A stretch of DNA of 64,000 nt from contig CM041782.1 of the NCBI GenBank assembly GCA_023374045.1, positions 190,358,925 to 190,422,924 on the forward strand, read 5' to 3'. This document shows, one piece after another, positions 23,945 through 33,388 of the stretch (positions within the stretch are counted from its first letter, which is position 1; every line of letters starts with the position of its first letter). The notes beneath the pieces were generated by a model. The model searched no databases, was not told the DNA's origin, and saw nothing but the letters and a program-made list of their open reading frames with translations. Position numbers and translations under genes: made by a program. This DNA is from Limonium bicolor. Its lineage: Eukaryota; Streptophyta; Magnoliopsida; Caryophyllales; Plumbaginaceae.

Positions 23945-24180
23945 CATTCACAATATTATTAGAATTCAAAAAAATAACAAATTAAAACATTTAAAAATCA
24001 TTCACAATATTAGTTAGAATTCAAAAAAATAACAAATTAAAACATTTAAAAATCATTCACAATATTAGAATTAAAAAAATAACAAATTAAAACATTTAAA
24101 AATCATTCACAATATTAGAATTAAAAAATAAACAAATTAAAACATTAAAAAATCATTCCAAATATTAGAATTCAAAAAAA
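23945..24180. repeat. AT-rich tandem repeat of about 50-54 bp, four copies
   Basis: Units built on AACAAATTAAAACATTTAAA and AATCATTCACAATATTAGAA recur with periods of 54, 50 and 50 bp inside the PMD leader intron. Confidence 0.85.
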
Positions 24181-24206
24181 AAAATAAAAATGGTTCGAGG
24201 AGCACA

Positions 24207-24480
24207 GCTCCTCGCCGTCGCCTGGGTCGAGTAGACCCGCTCCTCGCCGTCGCCTGGGTCGAGTAGACCAGCTCCTCGTCGTCGCCTGCCAAGAGTAGCG
24301 CCGGTCCTCGCCTCCACCACACGTGAGCAGCAGCGGTCCTCGGCACCGTCTTCGGGCGCGCGCAGAAGAGGACGCGAGCACCAGGGGTCCTCGCCGGCGA
24401 TGAACTCGAGCACCACCAGTCCTCGCTAGCGTCTGGAGTGAGCAGCGCCGGTTCTCGCCTGTCTCCGGGTAGAGCAGCGG
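24207..24480. repeat. GC-rich minisatellite, 32-bp units
   Basis: GCTCCTCGCCGTCGCCTGGG units start at 24207, 24239 and 24271, followed by diverged copies to about 24480. It is strikingly GC-rich against the AT-rich block beside it. Open frames on both strands here reflect the repeat, not a gene. Confidence 0.8.
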
Positions 24481-24802
24481 TGGTGCTCGACTGGGGTTTT
24501 TTTTTTTTGAATATTTTCGAATTTTTCATGCTAGATCTAGCTCAAATGATGTTGAATTTCAAAAAACTAACACCGAATTCATACTCAGGACACCCAAATC
24601 TATAAGTTGCAAAAAAAAAAAATTTGAAAAACTCACCGGAAAATTTTTCCGGTGGTGGTCCGACGGTGGTTGGTGGCGGCGGGTGGCGGCTCCGGCGGCG
24701 GCTCCGGCAGTCAGAAGAGAGCTTCTTAAGGAAGAGAGATAGAGGAGGAGAGTGAGGAAGTGAGAAAATGAATAATCCAAGGAAGGTTAGGCTATATATA
24801 GT

Positions 24803-25105
24803 ACGAGCGTTTTTTACCCGAAATTGACGTTTTCAACTACGATTTCAATACAACGTTCTGAAAGTGTAACAATGTTTGTAATTTAGTCAAACACAACATA
24901 AAATGTCATTAACTTATGTGGAATCACAATTATAACGTTTAAATGCGATTAAAAAGGGTTTAACGTCTTTTATTACAATTAAAGCATTTTTCACCCGAAA
25001 TTGGCGTTTTTAACTATTAATTGAGTACGACATTCTGAATATGTACCAATGTTTGTAATTTAGTAAAAAATAACGTAAAATGTCGTCCAAATTACGTGGA
25101 TTCAC
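24803..25105. repeat. Diverged direct repeat of about 178 bp in the MULE right arm
   Basis: ACCCGAAATTGACGTTTT at about 24816 and ACCCGAAATTGGCGTTTT at about 24995 head two similar segments, each also holding AATGTTTGTAATTTAGT. No gene is seen between this and the right TIR. Confidence 0.7.
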
Positions 25106-25221
25106 AATTAAAATCATATTGACGCAATTAATACGGGTTTATAATGTTTTGTAACAATCAGAGTGTTTTTTACTGTTTACGCTAAAGAAATTATTTTTTA
25201 AAAAACAAAAGTTACAACACG

Positions 25222-25310
25222 ACATCATTACATGTGTACAACGTCAGTATGAATTAAAAAAAATTTGTACTGCGGTGATTAGTAATTTTGTACTGTGAAT
25301 AGCAACCCAG
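25222..25310 (-). repeat. MULE right terminal inverted repeat
   Basis: On the minus strand it starts CTGGGTTGCTATTCACAGTA and matches the left TIR over 89 bp. The 9-bp TSD follows directly. Confidence 0.9.
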
Positions 25311-25701
25311 AATAGTAAAATATAAAAGTTATTGGTATAATTGTAATTTTACCCTCACAAATATTTCAGTTTATAGTTAATAATGGTCATGTTTATGTCA
25401 TCATTTTTTAAAAGTAAAATTTTATATAAGGTCAATGTTATTTTCATTTAGGGATTTAATAGAAAAAATTAGTTTCTCTTTGCTCTAGTCAAATATTGTT
25501 GTCTTCAATAGTTTATACCGTATTCTTTAAAAATACAGTAAATTCAAAAATATAGATGATTATACGGTCATACGCCACCACAAGACGGGGTGTTCAATGA
25601 GACGAATTTCATAAGGTCGTATCAATACTTTAAATTGCAAAAACAGGCGATACGCCGTATAAACAGCCGTACCGTATCGTTTTTACAACCATGATAAAAA
25701 C

Positions 25702-25853
25702 ACATTAGGACCAGAAAAGTCATTGATAGCACTCTTTGTATTGTTTTGGAAGTAGTTTGCTATAATGCTCTAATAGCATAGGAACAACCAAGCTAGTAGG
25801 TGATACTGCAGCTAACTTGTGTAGTAAGCACACAAGTAAGTGACTCAGCTAGT
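25702..25853. other. Short spacer between DNA element and retroposon
   Basis: Nothing recognised; a unique-looking AT-rich stretch. Confidence 0.4.
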
Positions 25854-26457
25854 AAGCAAGCTAGTATGTTTTTTTTTATAATTGAGGCCCAAGGCTTAAT
25901 ACACCGCAAAAGTGGAACAATAGCAAAAGCAACAAAGATAAGAAAACAAAATCACACATACCTTTCTAAGTCTACCCTTCCCACATTAAAATAAGCTTCC
26001 CTGGCCCTTAACACTTAGCTCTTGCTCTACTTTTGCTTCTACTTGCAACCTTACTAGCACGAGAAAATTTGCTAAAGCCCAGTAGGCGCCTCTTTGCCAA
26101 AGTCTACTGTACCGTTTCTAGGTCTACCCTTCTAGAACTAACTCTCGACGTGGTTCATGAACAATTGTCAGTATCAACCCCAACTTCACCATTAGACTCC
26201 TGGCATCTCTTACGGGCGCAGTCTCTATGCTCACGGATGATGTCTTCAAAATTGCATAAAGCACGCCCCATGTCTTAGACGTGGCAACCAAGATCTTTAG
26301 CAAGTAAGAGAGTCTGTCTTGCTTCTTCCTTTACAAAATCCCCCTCTGGGTCCAACTTCGACCTAGAAGAACCTCAACCAGGATCAAAGCCATGCGGAAA
26401 CTCAGGGTCTTCGAAAAGGCTCCTAAGATTATCTCTTTCCCCTCCCTCCTCCACCTG

Positions 26458-26812
26458 CTAAACTAGGGGACAATCAAGAATCTGACCAGTGGGACTAAAA
26501 CCAAAATTTGCACCACCACATCCAGAATCACGCTCAGCCTCAAGCACTTCATCCCCAATTGGATCAAGATCTTCCACCTTACTACCCAACATTTTCCGAA
26601 TAGAAATAGGCACACGATCAATGTTCCCCACAACATCGGCACAGGAACCTCTCATGGGAACAGACAACGGGTTCAGGATGGGGGTTGACCCAAATTGCCC
26701 GCATCCAATTGGGGGGCCATCCACCCCAGGGCCGGTCGGGTTGAACCACTCACTCCCTCATCCATAGCATTGGCCCCACCACTCAAACTGATAAAGGTCT
26801 TGCATTAGGTAC
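26458..26812 (-). pseudogene. C-terminal part of the retroposon ORF, separated by the chromovirus
   Basis: On the minus strand an open stretch of 88 codons (26724-26458, first in-frame Met at IGCGQFGSTPILNPLSVPMR) follows the insertion point. It has no domain I recognise, and there are stops upstream toward the junction. From 25865 to 26457 only broken frames are seen before the poly(A). Confidence 0.4.
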
Positions 26813-29800
26813 TGAAATACCCCAAACCTTTATATGTTGTTTAAAATTTTAATTATGGTATATTAAGGCTAAAAAGTGCCTTAGAAACATTAGTGAACAA
26901 CTTAAGCCATAGAAAATACAATAAAGTACCATAAAGGCAATTAGAGCAAAAATGTGCTCTAAGCTTGGGATAACCTTGGTTAAGACTCTAAGAGCCTACC
27001 AAGACCTTATTTACATGTTAATGAACATGTTAAACCAATTACTAAAGAAAACCAAGCTTGAAAACAAGTTAACACTTCAAAAAATTGTCTTAGAAATGGG
27101 TTTTGAGTGGCTAAATGCCCATCATTACTCTTTAATCAACATGTGTACTAATTAGTATCACATTAGGAAGTCTAAATCAATGGGAAATCAAAATATTCAC
27201 AATTATGTGCACTAATTTGTGAATAGTGCTCAAATAGTGCTAGTTTAAGACATTAGTCAATATAAGTCAACTAAATGGTCAACAAAGACCATAAATATCC
27301 TAGTACTAAAGAGGGGGCTGGTTTTTAAGTGTGACTCACCACACTTAGCTAATTAGAATAAGGAAGAAAGATTGATAAAGCAAAAGTACTATTTGCTTTA
27401 AGCATATAATATGTTAACAAATAAACCTCTCACCTCACTTTCTCATTTCCCTCTTGTTTTCCACCGTCTCCAACCTCCATCCTTTCTTCTCCATCGGTTT
27501 TGCTACAGCAACCATACCATTCTCTATCTCCTTATGCTTATAACTCCTAGCTCCATGCTCCAAAATTAATTCCAAGACCACCATTCTCTTAGTTTGATTA
27601 AGCTCAACAACTTTGTCTTTTCAAATCATCAAAAACTCCATTTTGGTGCCAAGAGGAATCACCATTGAAGAAGCTTGAACTCATCTCTTTTCACCATATT
27701 GATCAGCTTTGCTTCAAGGTAAGGAAAACCAAAGAAAAACTTCATTTCCTCTCATTTTTGTATGTGACCGAGAATCACCTTGTAATGATGTTTCCTCTTG
27801 CTTTTGTTTAGCTTCATTTCAAACTTCAAAGGGCTAGGTGGAGTCCTATCTTGCTACTTAATCCAATACTCATTCAATTCCAAGGTAAATTGCTATTTTA
27901 ATGTTTAAAACACTTACGTAAAACTAGGGTTTATAATGAGTTTAAGTATGAATCTTAAAGCTCATTACCCTTATATGTGTGTGTGTGGATAGAAGATTGA
28001 CAAGTGATCAAGTTCCTTGCTAAGCTTCAATCCAAGAAATCTTGAAGAAAAGAGGTAAATAACCTAACATAATGTGGTTTAATGTATATTAGGAAACTGA
28101 GTTTTAAATGCTTAATAAACTACCTAAGGAGCCAATGGTAAATGAGCTAGAAAATTATCCTCAAGGAGGTTATTAAGGACATATGTGATGATGTGTGTAT
28201 TTGCAGGTCAAAGGTAAATATAATGTGGGAAATTCAGTGTTTAAGATTTATGCGATTTAAGGGCCTAAGAGCCATGTTATTTAAGGGCCTAAGTGCCAAG
28301 CAATTTAAATTATGCACTATATTGTGATGTAGTGTAGTTTAAGGTTTAGTTGTGTGTAAAGAACATTCTTGTGTGGATAAATGTCTTGATTGTTTAGAGG
28401 TGAAAAACCTTGTGTTTTGGGTGTAAGAAAGTGCTAGCAAAGCTATGTCAAATTTGGGTAAGAAGCAAGAAGTTTAGGTGCTTAAAGGAAGTTTAGTGAC
28501 CTAGGTTGTGCTAGGAAGTGTTAAGGGTTGATTTGATGATAAAAAGGGAATTTAAGTGTTCATAAGCATTAAAATGAATAAGGCTTGTTTTGGAGGATTT
28601 GGTGTGGAAATTAGTGATTTAAGATACACCAAAGTCATGTGGGAAGATATTTAGGACTTGTGCAAACTTGGGTAAACAAGGAAAGAATAATGTATTGTAA
28701 AGAAGGAAGTTAGAACTTGTGGAAAGAAGTCTTGAGAAGTTTGTGTAAGGAGGTCTTAGTGAGGAATAATGCTTTTGGAGGAATTGTAGTGGTAATAAGG
28801 AAACAATTTGGTTAGTTGAGATTTTAGGCATGGTCCATTTAGGAACGTAAGGAAAAACATTACAAGTGTTAGGAAATTTGTAAGGAATTGAGTAAATGTT
28901 TAAGGAGTTTAGAAGTGAGTTAGAAAATGAGTTTGGTGGATGTTATATGAAGGTTTAAGTGTGCCAAATGATGTTAGAACACATTAGGAGGCTTGAGGAA
29001 AAGTTTGAAAAGTTTGACAAGTTTTGGGATGTTTCTGCAGTCGACCGACCCTGGCTGGGTCGGTCGGACTATAATAAGGCAACGGGAATGTTTCTATAAT
29101 CGACCGACCCAGGGGGTTGGGTCGGTCGGTGGGTCGGTCGGGCTAAAATCAAAGAAAAAAATGCTTCTGTGATGGACCGACCCAGACAAGGTCGGTCAGA
29201 GTAGAATTTTCAAACCCGGAATTGTTACTCGAACAGACCGACCCAGGGGTTGGGTCGGTCGGTGGGTCGGTCGACCCATACTTAAAAAAAACAGAAAGAA
29301 ATGGACTTATGTGACCCTATGTGGTATAGTATAATGAGGATACCCAAGTGTAAGTTTAATTGTAAAACATGTCATGTGAATATGTAAAACACTTAGTAAA
29401 ATTGAAAGTTAAATAAGGTAATTAACCGACCTTATTAATTATGTATAAGAGTTACATTCGGTGGAACTCGAACGCAGCAGGGACAAAGGTATGGTTTTCT
29501 TGCAGTCTGTTGCCTACTGTTTTACACCGGCTTGTGTGTTGTTTGTTTTTCTGTGTGTTTATGACCTTGTAAGACTTAAGTCATGAAATGAGTTTACCGT
29601 CATTATTATTATTGAAACGTTCTAACCACGGCTATGTATGAGCTAATTGTGGTTTGTGTTGTTAAACTATGTCTCATCTCCCTTGTGTGTCTAACTGGAC
29701 CTAAACACCTACTTGTGAATTAATGTATTAAGTTCCAACAAAGGGACTTCTAACAAGTGTTAACCGGGGAGTGAGGAGTCCGGTCGTTCCGGCCACGCGT

Positions 29801-30645
29801 GTGAGTACGGGGGTCGATATCTGTATCAGGTTCGACTCTCTCTGTATGTTACGGTTGTTTTCCTTCTTGGTTTCCAATCACCCTTTAGCTTAACCAAGGC
29901 TATTCTACTGACTCACGTCGGACCAGGGGGCATACTATGTACGGTGTGCTTGGATCACTATATCTGACGCACCTTGGGGTTAAGTTATTTGTTCATCTAA
30001 CAGGACGGTAATGAATTATGTAACGAGCTTAGCATGAGTTTGACATCATTCTCTAGGCTCTCTAAGTGGACTAATTATGTTTGGTTCGGTTCCTAAGTAG
30101 AACCGTTCTCGTTATGTTATGCGTTAATGTTTGTGATGCAATCCTTATTGTACGTTATATAAGTTATATGTTAAAAATCAATGCCATGTTATCATGACAG
30201 TTGGTTGCGTGTATCCCGGTAGCCGACGGGCTGCACGTTAGCCATACCAGCCATGGGTTGCTGAGCCCCTTTGGGCACCATACTTTATTTTGCAGGATGA
30301 GGATCGAGGAAGCAGAGTGGCTCTAGACCTAGGCGTTATGAAGTACTTTTGATAGTTCTGGATGTTGTTCCCGGGATGCGCCTGTGCTCCTGGGTGATAT
30401 ATTTGGGTTGACAGTTATATAGTTATGGTTGTAAATATTAATACTCGGTATAGTTGGCTGTATTTATGGTTTTAGTACTACGCTCGGGAGTCTGTGCATC
30501 AGACCGATACGATTGTATGTATTCTGCCTTGTTAGCCACGTGGGTGGCTAACGGCGTGTAACACCAACTCGTTTAGTTATCGTTAAGTTTTATTTTTCCC
30601 CTGCAGTTTTGGTTTGTTGTTTAAGTTTACAGTAGGGGAGTTACA
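26813..30645 (+). repeat. 5' LTR of the chromovirus
   Basis: 3833 bp, starts TGAAATACCCC, ends GAGTTACA. It contains a palindrome cluster (29041-29276), a CTGAGCCCC hairpin (30260-30279) and a G-box hairpin (30531-30552). Confidence 0.92.
29041..29276. repeat. Palindrome cluster in 5' LTR (CGACCGACCC / GGGTCGGTCG)
   Basis: Repeated CGACCGACCC and GGGTCGGTCG blocks alternate, forming potential stems, about 2.2 kb from the LTR start. The 3' LTR copy is at 39208-39454 with indels. Confidence 0.85.
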
Positions 30646-30650
30646 AAAAG

Positions 30651-30662
30651 TGGTATCAGAGC
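30651..30662 (+). promoter_or_regulatory. Primer binding site (tRNA-iMet type)
   Basis: TGGTATCAGAGC five bases after the LTR end. It overlaps a hairpin (30655-30664 with 30669-30678) with one G-U pair. Confidence 0.9.
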
Positions 30663-30864
30663 GAAGTATCGCTTTGATGACCGGAATACCGAGCTTAGGA
30701 ACGTACCGAGTTAGGAAATCTAACCGTAGTAACGTGAGTGATCCGTTGTAGGAAGGTTAACCACTAATTAAGTGTGAGTTCACCTTGTTTTCGGAAAGGC
30801 GTTGCAACCGTTGGAACCGATAAGTTTGTAAGCACAATGCTAATACATGTTCGTGTGAAATCAG

Positions 30865-32319
30865 ATGGCAGGTAGACCACGTGGTAGAGGCCGCGGGCGC
30901 GGTATTGGTGACCTAGAGAAGAACCCTACGGCACAAGTTATGGCTGACGTAGTAGCATCCGCCGTAGCCCAGATGGTCCCACAGTTGGTGGATGCGATGC
31001 AACAAGGGCAGCAGCAGCAGCAGCAAGGCGGTGGGGACCAACAAGGCCCACAACCGCAACCACAGCCACGCGAGACCAATTGGGTCAAGGCGTTGGCAGA
31101 TCTGAGACCACCATCCTTTCACGGGGAGACCGACCCTAGTAAGCTGGAGGCGTATATCTCCTAGTTGGAGACCGCCTACAAGACCTTGGACGTGCCTGCT
31201 GGTGCCAAGTTTCATCTTACCGCTTACTATCTAAAGGGTTCGGCAAGGAGTTGGTGGAAGCTTGTACAGGAAGGCAGAGTTGCCGATCGTACCTTTGAGT
31301 GGAGGGAGTACACGGCTCTGCTGCGAGCCAAGTACTACCCGATACATGTACAAGAGGCTAAGGGCCTTGAGCTGGATAGCCTGAGATAAGGGGACAAGAT
31401 GTCGTTAGACGAGTATTATACCGCCTTTATCGACCTTATCCACCTGCTACCAGATCTGGGTTACTCGGACCGGATCCTGGTAAACCATTTTACAACGGAC
31501 TCAGCTACCGCCTACGCTACGGGATGGGGCCAACAGGATATACTACCTTGCAGGTAATTAAATTACAGTGTGACGTGAATAAGTATGTATGATGTGTGAA
31601 TGTGAATGTGAGTTTGGTTTGCGGGGCATAACTAACACCCTAAATAATAGGAGTGCTATCATGCCACTACTATAGTAGAGATCACCGTCCGTCTGAGGGA
31701 CGAGGAGAGTGTGCTCAAGCGCAAGGCTTCGAACGAGGGCCAAAGCACGCAAGGGTACGGGGGAGGAAAGAAGAAGAAACCTTACCCCCAGTCCTAGAAA
31801 GGCCAGCACCAGGGCGGCAAAGGCCAAGCCCAGACCACCACTGCAGCTCACTTACGCCTATACGGCTAAGCCCCTACGTTCTCACCCGCCCAATGGTAAT
31901 TACTAAATTCCAAACATCAAGTTAAGGCGTGTATTGTTAAGTTGTAAGTGTGTACTGAATGTGTAATGTGATAACATCTAGCGCGGGTTCTGGATCCGAT
32001 AGCCACTATTACTTCAAGTGGTGCAACGAAGATCACCCCGACAAGGACTACAAAGGAAATGATGTGCAGTGTCGCTACTGCAAGAAGATGGGGCACTGTG
32101 ACTAAGATTGCTACCAGAACCCCAACGACAGAAACTACAGGCCTAAGGGGCAATGGAAGGGTAAGGCCGCCGCGACCACCGAAGGCCCGAAAGCGACTAA
32201 CCAGCCATCCTCAGATCAGGGGAACACAAACTCCCAGAAGGGGAAGGGGTCAGGAGCTGGCAAGGCCGCCCTGAATGTGGTAGACCGGTCAGAGGTTGCT
32301 GGACCCTCTTCTAGACCAG
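30865..32319 (+). pseudogene. Gag polyprotein with CCHC zinc knuckle, interrupted by two intron-like gaps and stops
   Basis: Starts at ATG in MAGRPRGRGRGRG, then a Gln-rich tract and the gag core (LRPPSFHGETDPSKLEAY, FHLTAYYLKGSARSWWKLVQ). Frame shifts near 31490, after which NGLSYRLRYGMGPTGYTTLQ is read. Intron-like gaps with GT-AG ends and compatible phase lie at 31554-31650 and 31896-31981. The nucleocapsid knuckle is CRYCKKMGHCD followed by a TAA and then DC. In-frame stops: 31162, 31387, 31795, 31867, 32103. Spliceosomal introns in gag are unusual; linker insertions are the alternative. Gag would form the particle and bind RNA. Confidence 0.75.
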
Positions 32320-32464
32320 GTACTACTTAAACCACTGAGTGTAGTAATTGACTGCTTACCGCATTTCATGCATGGGTGTTAGCAAGTCCAAATGTGCAAC
32401 TATATAGGTAAAGAGTTAAAGTATAATGTGAAATTTACCTAAGTTAGACAATTCTAAACCTTAG

Positions 32465-33204
32465 GAACCTTCAATATTTGTTATCCAATCCCTCCCACAC
32501 CAAACCCCGAAGGAAACACCATCAACATCACCGAATTCCCGATGGAGCAATGTCAGGTTATCCAACCATGTATGATATTATTAAATGGATACTTGACACC
32601 CGAAGCACAAACCCACATCATCCGACGATGCGATGAACTGGGAGCAACACCTGAAGGTTTCTACACACCGGAATATCTGAGTGGATCGAAGATGAAATTA
32701 AAGATGATGTGCATGGGTAAGGACTAGAATCCTTACACCAAGACATATCAGGACGAACGAGCGGAAGACGGAGCAACAGTACCGAGGATACCCAAGGAGT
32801 TCCTTGCGGTCGTTAACCACGCCGTGGGAATTGCTCAGCGAGTTGAATCGGATCCAATTTCGAGTGTCAAGGCTGATTTATGTATTGTGAACTTCTACCA
32901 GAAAGGTGGATGGTTGGGTTTACACCATGATAAGGACAAAACACCCAAGTCTCTGAGTAAGGGAGTACCCGTGGTGTCTTGGTCCATTGGTGATACCGCA
33001 GTATTTGTGTACGACGACCAGAAGCGTGCTGATCTCGCCAGGAAGTTAGTGTTGAAGTCAGGAGATGTATTAATCATGGGTGGGCAGTTGAGGATGCTAT
33101 ATCATGGTATCAAGAAGATCAAACTGAATACTGCACCTTCGACAGTGATCAATGCCACACACATGAAACCCGGACGTTTAAATTTGACATTTCGGCAGTT
33201 CTAA
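32465..33204 (+). pseudogene. ALKBH1-type AlkB Fe(II)/2-oxoglutarate dioxygenase domain inside the chromovirus
   Basis: About 246 codons in one frame with a single internal stop (TAG 32725-32727). An FNIC motif opens it, as in plant ALKBH1 proteins, followed by MILLNGYLTPE, MKLKMMCMGKD and CIVNFYQKGGWLGLHHDKDK. HxD is H at 32923 and D at 32929; the third ligand His is in LYHGIKKI at 33103; the 2-oxoglutarate arginines are in PGRLNLTFRQF. PVVSWSIGDTA and LKSGDVLIMGG are the core strands. AlkB enzymes oxidatively remove methyl groups from DNA or RNA bases. It has no internal intron, which suggests capture from an mRNA. The reading frame joins gag across an intron-like gap 32320-32464 (phase 1). 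The stop at 33202 is followed by AATAAA at 33315. The nonsense codon lies where relatives have an aromatic residue. Substrate is unknown. Confidence 0.85.
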
Positions 33205-33314
33205 GGCCTTGTGTGACCATGTAATGGGTGAAACCAGTTGTATGTTAAGGATGCTATATATGTTAGCTATGTTGACAATGTAAGCCAACTTATGGTGTAA
33301 GGAGTATGTTAATG

Positions 33315-33320
33315 AATAAA
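33315..33320 (+). terminator. Poly(A) signal-like AATAAA after the AlkB stop
   Basis: AATGAATAAAG lies about 110 bp after the AlkB stop codon and before the protease acceptor. It could end a short Gag-AlkB transcript. Single hexamers are common in AT-rich DNA. Confidence 0.4.
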
Positions 33321-33388
33321 GAGACGTTGTTTTGAAGTATGTCAGCCGTGTTGTTACTGTGTACTTATAAGTTTGTGAACTGAATTAG

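Larger units (their letters stand above)
23802..24800 (-). promoter_or_regulatory. PMD gene leader: TATA box, 5' UTR and repeat-filled leader intron
   Basis: On the minus strand, TATATATAGC at 24791-24800 would place the start near 24770. A pyrimidine-rich leader runs to a consensus donor (TCCG|GTGAGT) after 24637. The acceptor (CGTATGCAG) is just before 23875, so the leader intron of about 760 bp spans 24636-23876. It contains both repeat blocks listed next. Confidence 0.6.
16139..25310. mobile_element. Mutator-like element (MULE) with transposase-OTU, PMD gene and extra ORF
   Basis: The 9172-bp element has 89-bp TIRs (16139-16227 and 25222-25310, about five mismatches) and a perfect 9-bp TSD AATAGTAAA (16130-16138 and 25311-25319). 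A 9-bp TSD is the hallmark of Mutator elements. From left to right it holds a minus-strand transposase-OTU gene, a tandem-repeat block, a plus-strand 145-aa ORF and a minus-strand plant-mobile-domain gene. The transposase is broken but the other two ORFs are intact. It is nested in the hAT-like element, about 1-2 kb upstream of HEI10. Confidence 0.9.
15783..25693. mobile_element. Small hAT-like non-autonomous DNA element, split by a MULE
   Basis: The ends are imperfect inverted repeats: CAAAGTTGTAAAAAACGGTA at 15783, and on the other strand CATGGTTGTAAAAACGATAC from 25693. They are flanked by a perfect 8-bp direct repeat ATAAAAAC (15775-15782 and 25694-25701). An 8-bp TSD with CA-starting TIRs fits the hAT superfamily. 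After removing the MULE and its TSD copy, about 0.73 kb remains with no coding frame, so it is MITE-like. Confidence 0.7.

Noticed and set aside
24137..24529. GC-rich ORFs of 69-130 codons
   Set aside because: They lie over a minisatellite in a leader intron and have no domain or gene context.
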